Part shown: one piece after another, positions 1 through 12,618 of the stretch | Layout: every line of letters begins with the position of its first letter | How positions within the stretch are numbered: the stretch's first letter is position 1 | NCBI GenBank assembly: GCA_037367405.1 | Contig: JAZKJV010000682.1 | Coordinates: forward strand, 1-64,000 | Source: Ottelia alismoides | Lineage: Eukaryota > Streptophyta > Magnoliopsida > Alismatales > Hydrocharitaceae | Direction of reading: 5' to 3' | Length of the DNA: 64,000 nt | Translations under genes and position numbers: made by a program | The notes under the pieces: generated by a model | What the model was told of the DNA's origin: nothing | The model's input: only the letters and a program-made list of their open reading frames with translations | Databases searched by the model: none

Positions 1-2053
1 TCAAGTAGACTGCATGCCGCACGGCCTCCCCCCAAAATCTTCCTGGCACATTCATGCTCTTCAGAAGGGACCTTGTCATTGCCATTACGGTTCTGTTTCT
101 TCGTTCCACCACGCCATTTTGTTGTGGTGTGTATGGTGCAGTGAGATGTCGCCTGATTCCTGCTTGCTCGCACATTCTGGTGAATTCGGCTGAGAGGAAT
201 TCTCCACCTCGGTCAGTCCTGAGCGTCTTCACTCGATTCTCGTTGTTTTCTGCCTCTGCCCTTGGAACTTCATGAACATGGAGCATGCTTGATCCTTTGT
301 CTTGATCACATATATCCCACATCCATTCTGGAATAGTCATCAATAATTAGCATAAAGTAGTTGTTACCAGCAGGGGTTGATGGCGTAATCGGGCCACACA
401 AGTCAACGTGTAGCAATTCAAGCGGCTCCTCGCTCGGTAACTCGCCGTTGCTGGAAACGACATCCCTTGTCTGTTTAGCCACCAAACACTCCTGGCACAG
501 CTGGTTAGGATGCGTGATTGGCGGCACGCCCACCGCCATCTTCTTGTTCACGAGCATCGTCACTGCTTGAAAGTTGACATGGCCTAGCTGGCATGCCACA
601 ACCATGCTGGCTCCTCGAGACTCACCAGGAGGCATGCCGCCTCTGCCTGATGTAGTTCAATCCGGTAAAGCCGATTTACAGTGCGCTTCACCTTCATGAG
701 GAGTCTCGCTGGACTTTTGTCGTAAACATGTAGGATATCTTCGTCCATGATCACCTTGTGGCCGTTCTCGGTGAGTTGTCCGAGGCTGACAATGTTGTTG
801 GTGAAGCCTCGGGATGTAGTATACTTCCTGGAGTAACCACTGGTCACCGTTCTTGCAGGCAAACAAGATTGACCCCTTACCCATAATCTGGACAGTAGAA
901 CCATCACCAAACTTCACCTTGCCCGTGACAGTCTCATCTAACTTACAGAATTTTGTCTTGTCTCCAGTCATGTGGTTGCTTGCTCCGTTGTCCAAGTACC
1001 AGACATTACATGGAGCTGCCTCCTCTTTGTGCTGCACAACTCCGGCCTCGTTCGTTCTTCGTTCAGCAAGATGGTATCTTGCCGCTCTAGCGATGCAGCG
1101 AGCAATAAGGCCGGCTCGGTGTCGTTTGTGTGCACGAGGTGCGCCTCCTCCTCCTTCTTTGGAGACCTGCATTCGGATGCATAATGACCCATCTTGTCAC
1201 AGTTGAAGCAGCGGATGTGGCTTTTGTCTCGGCCGCCGCTAGTGGAGCCACTCCCGCCTTCCTTGTGTAGCGAACCACCCCGACCGCCTCTGCCACGTCT
1301 TCCACCACGTCCGCGCCCACCCCGACCGCGGTTGCCGCTATCTGTAGAAGCACGTGATTTACCTTTGTTGCTTGGCGATGAGTCACCACCATCCTTCTTC
1401 TGCCTTGCTTGCCACTCGGCCTGAGTGAGTAGAAGCTGGCTGTCGCCGGTGCCGCTAGGAGCGCGTAGTCGTAGTCGCTCCTCGAATGCCTTTAGACGGC
1501 CCACAGCTTCCTCAAAAGCCATGTTGTCAATGTCACAGAATTGCTCAATGCCAGCGACGACAGGATAGAAGCGATCCGGCACAGAGTTGAGGAGTTTCTT
1601 CACCAATTCCGAATCTTCTAGTGTTGCTCCCAGATTGGCATACCTCACCGACATGCCACTGAGCTTTCCAGCATATTCATCCAGCGTCTCTCCATCTTTC
1701 AAACGAAGAGTGTCGAACTCCCCCTTCAAGGTTGCCAGTCGTGCCGTCTTGACACGCTCTGCCCCGACAAACCTCGTCTTGAGGCTTTCCCAGAGTTCTT
1801 TCGCCGTTTTCTTTGCTGCAACCTGCAACAAAATATCTTCGGGCAGAGCTTGGAGGAGTTGAGCCCTTGCCATCTTGTCCTTCCGCACATCCACGGCCTC
1901 GTCCTCTCCTGGAGCCACGGCCTCCCAGAGACCTTGTGCATCAAGGAGCGCCTCCACCTTGATGGCCCAAGTGGTGTAGTTCGTCGGTGTCAACCGGGGG
2001 TATTGGAGCGACACGCCGCCGCTCGCCGTTGCAGTTTGAGAGATCATTGCCAT
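1..2053 (-). pseudogene. Copia gag-pol, frameshifted and partial
   Basis: The start chosen is the ATG at 2053 (MAMISQTATASGG), because the upstream ATG at 2089 overlaps the primer-binding site. Gag runs to about 1090 and ends in an Arg/Gly-rich stretch and a zinc knuckle (CFNCDKMGHYASEC, near 1160-1205). Protease follows in another frame with the WYLDNGASNHMTG active-site motif (about 960-1000). The gag-pre-integrase region (about 480-780) is spread over two frames. The integrase core begins near 400 with LLHVDLCGPI and IDDYSR and continues to position 1 with TDRGGEF and the QQNGVVERRN stretch. At least three frame changes are needed to follow the protein, so it is non-functional as read. The products would normally act in a cytoplasmic virus-like particle. 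Confidence 0.88.
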
Positions 2054-2089
2054 GGTTTCGTACCGAAGATGCTTGGGAATACGAACCAA

Positions 2090-2102
2090 GCTCTTGATAC
2101 CA
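2090..2102 (-). other. Copia primer-binding site (initiator tRNA-Met)
   Basis: On the minus strand this reads TGGTATCAAGAGC, close to the usual plant copia site complementary to the 3' end of initiator methionine tRNA (TGGTATCAGAGC plus one extra A). It lies 2 nt inside the LTR end at 2105, the expected place to prime minus-strand DNA synthesis. Confidence 0.8.
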
Positions 2103-2104
2103 AA

Positions 2105-2378
2105 TGAAGGAAATCTAACACAACAAGGAAGACAGGAAGAAAGAAAACTATGGAACTACCTCTTCTCGTTACTGCAAACAAATGATGCGTACACCTATTT
2201 ATAGGTACAATGCAAAACATGCGTTACATGCCAAACGTTAAAAACATGTAACGTTCATGAACGTTACACCCGTTACATTGCATGGGACATTCACTCCATA
2301 TTCATTGCATGGGACATGCAGATATCTCGCCCACGTCCTTGACGTGGAGAGGTAACGTTGCCTGGATTAATTCCAACA
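2105..2378 (-). repeat. Copia 5' LTR
   Basis: 274 bp with TG...CA ends: on the minus strand it starts TGTTGGAATTAATCC at 2378 and ends TTCA at 2105. It contains a TATA-like stretch (plus strand CTATTTATAG, 2195-2204) and short repeats of the motif CGTTACA. The second LTR is not in the window, so the boundary rests on the end dinucleotides, the adjacent primer site and the break in the glycosyltransferase reading frame. Confidence 0.75.
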
Positions 2379-2894
2379 GAGCATGGGGAAAGCTTTGGTA
2401 GACGCGAAAGCAGGCGGCGCTCCCCGTCCTGAGGGCCACTCTGGGCAACCCCGCCCCTTCCGCAACCTCCGCAGCACTGAAGAAGATGGAGTCGGTGATG
2501 ATGCAGGCTATGGGCTCCTCCTCCAACAATGTCCTCAGTGTCTCCTTGAGTGGTGCTGCGATCACCTCGTGAGGGCCAACAAGAATGCCACGGTATCAGC
2601 CTCAACACCTCCTTCCGGCAGGTTTTCCGAGATGACCATGGGCACGAAGCGGAAGTTGGGGTGTTGGGTCGGATCGGGGGCGTTGTAGTCTGTGTGGATT
2701 ATGGTTATGGAGAAACCCTGCGAGCAGAGGAGGTCTCCCAGCTGGAACATGGGGTTGAGGTGTCCCTGGAACGGCAGAGGTAAGAGGAGCACCCTCCTCC
2801 TCCTCCTTCCCTGAGGGGATGGTGATGATCTAGTACTGGCAGCAGCAGCATCCGCTGTGGATTCCATTTCCTCACTTTTTGATCGAGAAACCAC
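2379..2894 (-). pseudogene. UDP-glycosyltransferase (UGT76-like) 5' fragment, frameshifted and cut by copia
   Basis: The N-terminal domain of a family-1 plant glycosyltransferase is recognisable. After a low-complexity start come RRVLLLPLPFQGHLNPM with the catalytic-type His, then a GFSITIIHTDYN strand and IACIITDSIFFSAAEVAEG around the position where the family has its Asp dyad. The frame breaks near 2562: LLALTR is followed by TGA, and the protein resumes as VIAAPLKETLRTLL one frame over. At 2378 the sequence switches to the copia LTR after YQSFPHA. The acceptor-binding half is therefore incomplete and the UDP-sugar-binding PSPG half is absent from the window. The fragment resembles the UGT76 group more than the intact glycosyltransferase at 14692-16257, so it is probably not a recent duplicate of it. 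Confidence 0.88.
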
Positions 2895-5350
2895 GCAAGA
2901 AGATATATAGAAGCGATGTTAGTTGGAGATGGATGAGCTTCTTACGGTGGTGGATGCATCACTACGAAGGGGTGACCGCGAATATTCAGCTCGCATCGCG
3001 GCAGCACATGGCCTTGTCTTCATGTGGTCCGAAAGGTTCCCAACACAAAGACGAATGCCACGCGGGCGCACATCCTCTCACAGCTGTCCCCACTTTTTTT
3101 TTCTCTTTTGCCAAATCTGGTGAAAAATCAGGCCGTGTAGATTGAATTCATACACAGATTCTGTCAAATTTTATTTATTGATGATTGTATATATTTTATC
3201 TTAATGATCGAAGCTAACGCCAACATTCATGGAACGCAAAAATCATGTTTTAAACGACCTTTGTTGACCATTAAGATAAAGTAGCTGCAATAATAGGATT
3301 AATACGAAATTTGATTAGAAGAATATGTAAAGGTTCATCTTAAAATGTTTATTTTTTTTCAGAAGATTTCGCAAAAAAAAGTGGAGATGATGCTCCCTTC
3401 CAACCAAGCCACGATCCTTTCTCCAAAACCATTTTTTATTATTCCAATATCTCAGAAAATAAAATGTTTTGGTTAAATTACAAGAAGTGCCACAAATATG
3501 CACCGATTCTTAATTAAATGCCCTCATTTGTCAAATGTAATAAAGAGAGGACTGAACTTTCAATTTTAGGATTTAAAGTCGATATAAAAGAGTCGTGAAA
3601 ATTTACGGTCTATAATTTGAGGCAAAAAAAAAAGATTAGACCTCTCTTCTTCTTACATTCGAAAAATAAGACTTCTAACTAGAAAACAATGCATAGTTGA
3701 GACCTTTTTTATGCAACGGTGCAAAACTCTCAGAATAAGGATTATAATCACAACTCTTGCCCATTGAAATTCGAGTTTGCATAATCAATCTGTTTAATCT
3801 GTTTGGGAATTCGCGTAATATCTAAATATCAGTGAAAGTCGAGGCTGCAGCAATCTTGTGGGCAATTTGACTTGTAAGGAATACTGTTTTGTTTCGAGAA
3901 GGGAATTTTTTTTGTTGAAAATGTTGTTGAACATGCTAAAATCTTCTGGAGTTTTTTTGTCTTTGTAATCATGTTATTTAACGTATGAATATAGGTTTTT
4001 AGATGCTCACCTCTATGGCTTCGCATGCTTTTTCTTTTAAAAAAAATCTCTTGCCCATTGAACATCTTGTTTAAGAAAGCTGAGTACTCATCATTAATTC
4101 TGATTAATTCCAATTTTCAAAATTATAGACCCCATGTAACAAAGAGGACATGAACTTTTGACTTTGAGATTTAATGTCGACATAAAATGATAGTGGACGC
4201 TCAAAGAGACATGTATTTGGGATAAAAAAGACCTTTGTTACAACCATAGCATTTCCACCTATATAAGAGTAAATTACAACAAAGGGTCTCCATTCTCAAG
4301 GATTAATATTTTAGCTAATAGGAAGGAAGAGTAACTTACGAGTCAGGGGCAGGAAGATTATTGAATTTCTCCTAAAAATTAATCCATAGCCATTATTCAC
4401 ATATATGTATGGAAGATGGGTTGATAGGCGACTGAGACATCCGACTACAGAGCTTTTTTGCATAATGCTTAATTTTCTCTCGTTTTGCACAACTCGTTGC
4501 TTTTTCAGTAGATAAGTAGATGACACTCTACACCAACATATAATATTCACAACATTTGAAAGCATATATATTGCAAAAACTTATTTGCAGCAGTGCTTAT
4601 TTATTTAATGCAATACCTATGATCTGTCGGCTTTTATGTCTCTGAAAAATGCCGATCTAAACCTTTCCTTCAAAATTTATTAGAAATTATTACAAATAAA
4701 TATCATTCACGACATCCCATATTTGTGGCTAAATATCGTCAAGAGTTAAATTGTTGCTATTGCAACTCCAAGCAAACGTTTTATAAATCTCAATACAAAA
4801 AAATCCTTGTCCTTCGACATCATTTACATACATTTCCTCATCTCTCAATAATGAACCTCCATTATATCTGTAGGTATCGTTCCCATATGTTGTAAACTTG
4901 CAGTTAATTTATCTTTTGTTTTGCCACCAATTGCTATTTCTCTGTCACCTACAACATATTGATCTCTTACCCTTCATGCATAAGCAAGTTATTTTATGCA
5001 ACGGATAATAATGATGATCTACTTGAAATAATCGACGATATAAGCAGATTTGATATATAAGGTGGCAATACAATATATGATAAGTTTCAAGAGAATATTG
5101 TGTCAGTATCTTGATTGCATACTAATTGTATCAATATTTTGATGATAATAACATTTTGTGAGTACATATAGCTCTACAAATTTCATGGCAAGCTCACTCC
5201 AAGCTTGAAGTACAAAAGTTGTGGACAAGCTCAAATGTGTGGATAAAGTGAAGAAGAAGAACGAAGACTTTTGTAATAAACAATAAACATATACAAAAAA
5301 TCTCAAATATACATGCATGTGTATCATGTAGGCGTATTAAGTCCAAGCCC
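2895..5350. other. Gene-free AT-rich stretch with a diverged direct repeat
   Basis: No coding region could be supported. Two segments of about 105 bp, near 3535-3640 and 4131-4240, are diverged direct copies: both contain an AAAGAG/GGAC block, then GAACTTT, then ATTTAA-GTCGA(C/T)ATAAAA, then a T-poor stretch. They may be the ends of an old mobile element, because a similar TAAATTACAA motif lies at 3474 and 4270, but no target duplication could be shown. Confidence 0.4.
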
Positions 5351-5480
5351 TATTTATCAATCAACCTTCTTAATCCGATTAGTCAATTGCTTCTGATCAA
5401 TCAACCTAATTGATCTGATCAACCACCACTTATCAATCAACCCTCTTGATCTGATCGATCACCCTTGATCGACCGACTGC
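5351..5480. repeat. Cluster of GATCAATCAACC-type short repeats
   Basis: Within 130 bp the core TGATC(A/G)ATCAACC or a close variant recurs about six times (for example TATTTATCAATCAACC, TGATCAATCAACC, TGATCTGATCAACC, TTATCAATCAACC). The cores contain the palindrome TGATCA. The cluster lies directly before the decayed Athila gag at 5499 and could be part of that element's leader. Confidence 0.5.
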
Positions 5481-5498
5481 CATTTATGATCACAATTT

Positions 5499-8400
5499 GT
5501 GTGTGGTACTATTAATATTGCGGGGATTGAGCAACAATATATCTATATGAATGCATTTTTCTTTTCACTTAAAGATAAAGTGAGCCAATGGCTCCGAAAT
5601 TGTGGAACACCCATTACTACATGGAACAATCTTAGAGAAGCATTTTTAACGAAATACTTCACAATCGGTCGAACGATTTCTGTAAGGTAGCAAATTTCCT
5701 ACTTCTCCCATAAATGTAATGAACCATACACGAGGCTTGGTAGAGACTTAAACATTTACAACAGAAATACCCTCGTTATGAAATCGATAAATGGAAACTT
5801 ATCCAAATTTTATAGGGACTGAATGAAAAAAGTAAGAGAGTTGTAGATAGTTCATATGGAGGGAATTATATCAACGAGGATGAAAATTATGTTTGGAAAT
5901 TGTTTGAGGATATGACTAAAAATTCACTGAACAACTTCTCTATTAATCAATAAACTCAACACAAGAAGTTAGTCGAAGCAGGAGTACACACACATCAATA
6001 CCGAGTCTTCTTCTTCACAAGTCCTCCAAGTAATAGCTCCAAAATTAAATAAGGTCGAAGTGATAGAAAAGATGATGAATTCAATGAGCGTGAAATTGCT
6101 AACAAAGTTTTGGATAAAATTAAGAGCAATATTAATGCACTTACAACTACTCCTAACCTGACCCTTGTATCATCACATTACAAGATCAAACACAAAAATC
6201 AATCACATTCGTCCAAATCTGGTTGGAATACACATGTTCAGTGTACCTCCCATTGTCAACAACAACCACAAGTGCAACAACAAGCCCCCAAGTAATTTAC
6301 AAGCTGTCATGGGGATCCTACTAAGAACTATAAATGAAAATTTTGCACACATTGCTGCTGAAACTGCTCGAATACAAATCTAGAATACCAAGCAATTCAC
6401 TGAGATTAGATCTTACATTCCAACTCTCTCTCCACAACTACTACCAAAACCAAACATAGCATATCATGCAAACTGAACTCCACCAGGATTTGGAAGAAGC
6501 AATTCCGGTTTCCAACAACAAACACAACCACAAAAAGGGCATGTGCATTTTAAGAATAACCAAGCAGGCCCTAGCAATACAATCAAAATGCGAATGCTTT
6601 CACCCTTTGCAATGGAAAATCTACAACTGATCCCAAGACACACACTTCAAAGAATAACGAAGTGCATATTAAAAGTGACTGTGAATATGAGATTGAGATT
6701 GATCCATACATTTTTTTCTTTTTCTTCTATTTCCACATCCATCCCCTTTCCCGAGGCATTACGAAGGACATCAAATAGACCATCTACAACCAACCCCGAC
6801 TTGGAGAAACTTTTCTTCATTATTGTGATTCAAATACCACTCATGCATATCATTTAACATATACCTGCATATTCTCGTTTCTTGAAGGACAAATGCACAT
6901 CAAAATGAATATCTATAGAAAATAAAAGGAGATCACAATGAGATCGAACATGGGAAATGCATTCTTCCTAAGGCAACTTCAAATGCTATTTCTCACATAT
7001 TGCCCAGAAAAAAGAAGGATCTAAGGGCACCATTAGTGTGATGCACAATTGGTGAATTAAACTCCGAGCACACGTTACTAGATAATAATACCTCAACAAA
7101 TCTCCTCCCTACTACTATTATTGAATAGTATGATCTTGGAAAACTCAAACATGTCTTCAAATGACTGATCTCTTTGTGAAGAGACTGAGATGGGTATTGG
7201 AGGATGTCTTAGTAACTATACATGGGTATCAATTTACTGTTGACTTCATGGTAATGGATATGGATCCGACCAAGCCCCTGAGCCAAACTCCAATAATTTA
7301 AGGTAGATAGTTCTTGGCTATAACCAAAGCAATATTTGATTATGAGGATGGGAATGTGAAGTTTAAGGTTAATGGTAGAATCATTCCTGTTGACATTGTC
7401 TTCCCCATGTACATTGGCTCCGAGTCAGAAGATTGTGAGTATACCGAGGATTGTAAAGTTCTGGAAATAAAAGAAGAATTCACCCGCAACCTATTGACCA
7501 AAGACTCACTAAAGGTTAGTCTGATTACCTCTAACACTTCTCTTGTAGAACTAAAGCACCACAACAACACATGTTTTTTAGATTCTGTTCTCAAGGAGCC
7601 ATGGTGCCCAATTTCTAGGCAAGACATTGTGGAGTTAGATGATGCATGGGATACACTAGATTCAGAACTTGATTTGGCCTCATCTCGAATAATGCTCATA
7701 CGTGAACCACCCATTGAGACAATCTTTCCATCAGAGGGACCTTATACGTCTCAACCCCATGTACATTCCCCACCCACCCTAATCTTTTTTTTTTCTAGAT
7801 GCACCTAAAGCATCTACATTCAAAACTCTAACCAATGTGCAAGTCAAGCATAAACCTCTTCCGCATGATTTGAGGCATGTCTTTATAAATGATGAACAAA
7901 CCCTTCCCGTCATCACCAATGCTCACTTGGCTCAAACACATGGAGACCAATTAATGGAAGTGCCAAGGAGAAATTCAAGAGCTATTGGTTGGGCAATCAC
8001 TGATATGAAAGAAATTAGTCCTACATATTTCACTCATCACATCTCTTTAGAGGATGATTCTAAACCAACCCAAGAAATGCAATGGAGACTAAACTCTAAT
8101 ACGTAAGACATGATTAAGAAAGATGTTTGTAAATGATCTAGTGTTGGGATTATATACCCCATGGGCGGCCCCCTGCAAGTAGTCCCAAAGAAAGCATGAC
8201 TCACAATTGTGAAGAATGAGAAAGAAGAAGACATCCCAACACACATGCTGATATCCTGGTGACTTTGTGTAAATCACCAGAAATTAAACAAAGAAACAAC
8301 AAAGGATCACTTTCCCCTACCTTTCATTGATTAAATAGTAAAACGATTAGCTGGGAAAGAAATTTTCTACTTCCTCGATGGTTATTATAGTTGTATTCAA

Positions 8401-8861
8401 GTTACCTAACCCTAAAAGACAAAGAAAAAACAAAATTCACATGCCCATTTGATACTTACACATTTTAGAGAATGCCATTTTGACTATGCATTGAACCGAC
8501 CACATTTTAGAGATGTATGCTGGCAATTTTTACTGAAATGGTTAGAAACTACACATAATTTTTTTATGGATAACTTCTCCATATTTGGTGATTATTTTGA
8601 GGAAACCCTTGTATTCTTAGATCTTGTATTCCGAAAATGCATTGAGGTCAGTTTGGTTTTCTCATGGGAGAAGTCACACTTTATGGTTCGCCAAGGGATC
8701 GTTTTGGGGTATATCGTGTCAAAAAGTGGAATGGAAGTGGATCTTGCAAAGATTGAAATACTCACATATTTGGATCCTCTAAAAATTTATCAGAGGTGCG
8801 TGGTCATTTTTAGGGCATGATGGATTTTATCGTCGATTTATTAAAGACCTTTCAAAAAATC
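5499..8861 (+). mobile_element. Decayed Athila-type Ty3/gypsy retrotransposon, internal region
   Basis: Fragments of an Athila-like polyprotein appear in the right order on the plus strand, broken by stops and frameshifts. Gag is at about 5520-5960 (FFFSLKDKVSQWLRNC, WNNLREAFLTKYF). The end of the protease is at about 7250-7400 (TVDFMVMDMD, then FLAITKAIF; the usual GRPF is destroyed by a stop). The pre-reverse-transcriptase linker is at 7837-8106 (SRAIGWAITDMKEISP). Reverse transcriptase is at about 8160-8860 (DHFPLPFID, FLDGY, FMDNF, LVFSWEKSHFMV, GFYRRFIKD). The second catalytic Asp of the YMDD-type motif is replaced by Asn (FMDNF). The order and motifs match the intact element at 44186-61426, but the DNA has diverged widely, so this is an older family member. 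It stops abruptly at 8861. Confidence 0.87.
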
Positions 8862-10130
8862 TGAAATGACCAAGGTAGAATAAATATGCAATGTTGTTGT
8901 CCCTAGTCAATCAGTTCGGTCAACGAGAAAAAATATATAAAATCACTAAATGAAATCAAGAATATGTAATGTAAGTGGTCTTCGCTATTTTAATTTACAT
9001 AGTATAGCGACTAGGGTCGAACACAAGGAGCACGATTAACGAACTTACTAGTCAAATTTTGAAAATAAAGGAATTTTTAATGATTTTTGATTTTTCAAAA
9101 TTTTGATTTTCAAATAAAAACGCAAGTCATAATATGCACACACACTTTTTTTTTGTAATTTTCAATTATATAAAAAATGCGAGTCCAGAGAAAATGTTTT
9201 TGTATTTAGTATATTTTAAAATATTTTTGGTAAAATTTTATAGAATTTTTAGATGTTTTTGTATTTTTCTAAAAATCAAACAATGGAAAATGATAAATAG
9301 TGCACAACCTGGAGTAATTTGCAACTTAAAATTAATTTAAGTGCCCAAAACTCCTGGAAAGTATTTTTTATGTCAAACTATAGACAAATATCTACACACA
9401 CAGAGATTGGAATCAGATTTTTTAGATTTTCTAGACTTTTTATGATTTTTATAATTTTTTTTCATTTCACATTTTATTGAGTTTTTATAAATAATCAGTG
9501 CAAAAAAATTGGATAGAAAATGAAAGACAATGAAATACATCTGATCTATTTTTTCAGAATTTTTTATAATATTTGATTTTTTTAATGATTTTTCAAATTT
9601 CAGGCAGTGAAAATGACACTGTTTTTGATTTTTATTAATAAGAAATGAAAGTAAAATGCAATGAAAAATTCATGCTAAACAGAGATAGAAATCAGGAGCT
9701 TAACATCAATTTTCAAGAATTTTATCTTGATCTCGAATATAACATGCATAACAAGGATTTTCAAGAATTTTCAAGCATAACATCAGGAGCATAACATGAA
9801 AATTTCATGCTAAATTGAGATAAATATAGTTTCCAATGGATTGAAAAGTTGTATGATGAATTAATGCTTCATCTCCTTTCTTCTTTCATTTTATCTAAAA
9901 TATTTATTAAAATGCATGTAAATATTAACTAATTCTTGTTAATTAACATACTAACTTCATTAGTTAATATTACATGTTTAACACTTATTTATTCCAAAAT
10001 TAACGAATAAAGAGAAAAAGGAATATAAAAGGAAAAAGATTTAGATATTAAATATGAACAGACTGATTCTAATCTCGAGACCAGGTCATTATTGACGTGG
10101 TCTACCAATAAATAACTAGGGGAGATAAGG
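8862..10130 (-). repeat. Probable Athila-type LTR sequence, minus orientation
   Basis: The reverse-transcriptase reading frame ends at 8861 and is followed by TGAAATGACC, the expected kind of LTR start. At 9012-9033 is GGGTCGAACACAAGGAGCACG, the same string found 150-180 bp inside both LTRs of the intact Athila element (44352 and 58144), in the same orientation. AT-rich DNA with strings of TTTTTGATTTTT follows, again as in that LTR. The far end is not defined; 10130 is where a short mixed-composition stretch ends. Confidence 0.5.
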
Positions 10131-11160
10131 ATCATAATCGATAAAAATTTCAGAAAATAATATCATTAATGTACAATGGCACATTTTTCACTTTGTACAT
10201 ATGTTCTCTTGTTTTATTTATCATTCAAATAATCTCAAATAAAAATATTTCCTTTTTGAAAGTTGTTTGTAATAATATGTGTATTATATATTCTAAAAAT
10301 ATCAGAAAAATATTTATAAATAAATAATCACGATGAATTGAAAAACCTAAGTTATACCGTTCATAACTATTTATATGAAACTTCAAATTGACCAAACGTG
10401 CTTTTTTAAAATATATTTTATAATTAATACTATTTATTAAAAATATCAAAAAAACCATACAATTAATCGTGTGAGTTTTGATTTTTGGACCCATATGTAT
10501 ATATGTTCTATATGTATACAAATCTTCTTTATTTTTTTATAAAATTTATTCTAACTCTAATTAACTTAATTCTTTTTCTAAAATGTATATAGAAATTAGT
10601 AGAAAAATACAAAAAAAATAAAAGTTTAGTATTATTATGAATACATACAATTAAATCTCAAAACTAAAAAGTTGTAAAACCGAATTTCTGAACATCATAT
10701 CTCAGCAACATGAACTACGAATTGGGTGCATTCACTTTTAAAATTTGTTTTATAAAATTATCTATCAAATAAAAGTTAGTTTACTAACATAGAGTTAATA
10801 TGAAAAAAGTAGATTTTGGGACCATATTGATATACATGTACATTGTAATTTTATTTTATTTTATTTTATTTATTCTTCATTATTTCTTTCATATTTTATA
10901 TTTTGTAAATGTTGTAGTTATAATATAATTTCTATATAGAATAAAAATGGAAATTTTTAAATATTAAAGTAATCTAAAATAAATAAATATACTCATTATA
11001 TATGTATAATATACATATATCGTACATATATCTATTTATTTAACTATTTAAATATTATTATTTAATTAATTAAATTTCATAACTACATTATTTACAATTT
11101 TCTATTTACATTATTTATTTTTTTAAATTAATGTATTATTAATAATTTAATTTATAAGTA
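10131..11160. other. Very AT-rich gene-free stretch
   Basis: Almost entirely A/T with runs such as TTTTATTTTATTTTATTTTATTTA (10851-10875, split here as a pentanucleotide repeat) and TATATA strings at 10997-11035. No gene, terminal repeat or target duplication could be identified. It may be the AT-rich arm of an old LTR or intergenic filler. Confidence 0.35.
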
Positions 11161-11255
11161 TTTATTAAGTGTTGTTTGATTGGTCAAACATCTTCTTCCT
11201 CCTCCCCTTCATCTTCTACCTCCCCTCCCCTTCTTCCTCTTCCTCTTCTTCTTAT

Positions 11256-11278
11256 TCCTTCCTTCCTTCCTTCCTTCC
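11256..11278. repeat. (CTTC)n microsatellite
   Basis: About five to six CTTC/TTCC units in a larger pyrimidine-rich block (11186-11300), just upstream of a TATA-like element at 11408. Confidence 0.85.
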
Positions 11279-11407
11279 GTCTTCCTCTCATCTTCCTTCT
11301 CGCCGCCAACCACTCCAACGACCTGGGACCACTAAGCCATTCACCAGCCACCTCTTCCCCGATTTCCCATCTAGGTTCAACGAACCTTGACCCGCCTCCT
11401 CCCTCTT

Positions 11408-11417
11408 CTATATAAGG
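11408..11417 (+). promoter_or_regulatory. TATA-box-like element in a GC-rich block
   Basis: CTATATAAGG lies about 150 bp after a pyrimidine-rich tract and is followed by mixed, GC-richer DNA (11420-11760), an arrangement like a plant promoter or an LTR U3/R border. No coding region that can be named follows; 11760-12600 holds only short open frames with no recognisable protein. It could be the promoter of a lost gene or of an unrecognised LTR. Confidence 0.4.
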
Positions 11418-12618
11418 TACCCCACCTCCCTCCGAGCTTGATACTCACCATTTACTATCTTTCCCAGTGTGCTCCGATCAAAGAGAGGAAGGTGACAGTT
11501 TCTGCTTCGTGTCCGTCGAGCGAGGAGAGGGCAAGGAGGTAGTGTGATTTTTGTTGTCAACCGTCCCTGCCGCGAGCAACCTCCATAACTTCCATCATTG
11601 CATCGAGGCCAGGATCCGGAGCACCAGTTCCATTCCCAAGCGATCCTTCATCTATTTTGTTCCAGGTCAAGCTTCTGCATATTCTCCTCTTCATCCTCCC
11701 CTTCTACTCTCAATCTCTTCATTGTCTTCTCGATTATTCAATTTCTCGTCTAAATCGATGCTTAAACCTTAGTGAATCCATCTCATCTTCAAATCTTATC
11801 GTATTTGTGCTATTCCTTCATGATCTATCACCTCCGACCACGCACAATCGCTAGAGTTTAAGTTCTTCCTCCATGATGCATGAGCTTTTTCCATTCCCAC
11901 TCTCTTGTTGATAATTTGATCAAGCCTCGTTCTCGAGTCAATCCATGACATTGCAGGTGCAAATATTGAAGCATTGGATCTAATTTGGGAGCATCTGAAG
12001 ATGATCGACATTGTAACATCTCCATCTTGATTTCATTGAGCATCGAGCAAACCTCCACTATAGAGGACCATATCATCACCAAAAATATGACGTGCGAAGG
12101 TAGAGAACCTTTGAGCACCTAAAGCATGACACAAGGAACATCCACGGTCGAGCACCATAACACTTGCAGAAATTGTGGACAAAGCACCTTTAGAGCATTA
12201 GATCAAAATTTTTGTAAGAACCGCCATAAGCACATCCGTGTCAAGCACCCTTGCTGCAATCATAGTAGCAATACCTAGGATTCAAACCCTATTGATCCGC
12301 GAGCATCTAACTTCTGTTTTGTTGAAGCATCAAAGCACCTAGAGGAGATCACTGATCAAGATCCATTACCTGAAGACAAAGTTGGAAACCTGATCAAGAA
12401 TGAAAGAACGTCGCCACCACATGAAATCATCAGGAATTTCTTGAATTGGGGAAGAATCTGAAATGCAACCACCACACAATCTGATGTGAAAGTTAGTTTC
12501 TGCACCATTAGATCTACAACGCTTGAGAATTGTTCGATCACGTTGAGATCCAACACCCTTCATCATGCCAGGTGTTGTACTGCGAGCCAAAATTGATGTG
12601 TCGGATTGCATTGTTCGA

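Larger units (their letters stand above)
1..2378 (-). mobile_element. Ty1/copia LTR retrotransposon, 5' part (continues off the left edge)
   Basis: Reading on the minus strand the order is LTR (2378-2105), primer-binding site, gag with a CCHC knuckle, aspartic protease, gag-pre-integrase and the start of the integrase core. Protease and integrase before any reverse transcriptase is the copia order. The LTR is short (274 bp) and bounded by TG...CA. The element sits within a UDP-glycosyltransferase exon, whose remaining 5' part lies at 2379-2894. The 5 bp at the right junction is GAGCA; the matching target duplication, the 3' LTR, reverse transcriptase and RNase H would lie outside this window. 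Frameshifts in the coding part suggest an inactive copy. Confidence 0.93.
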
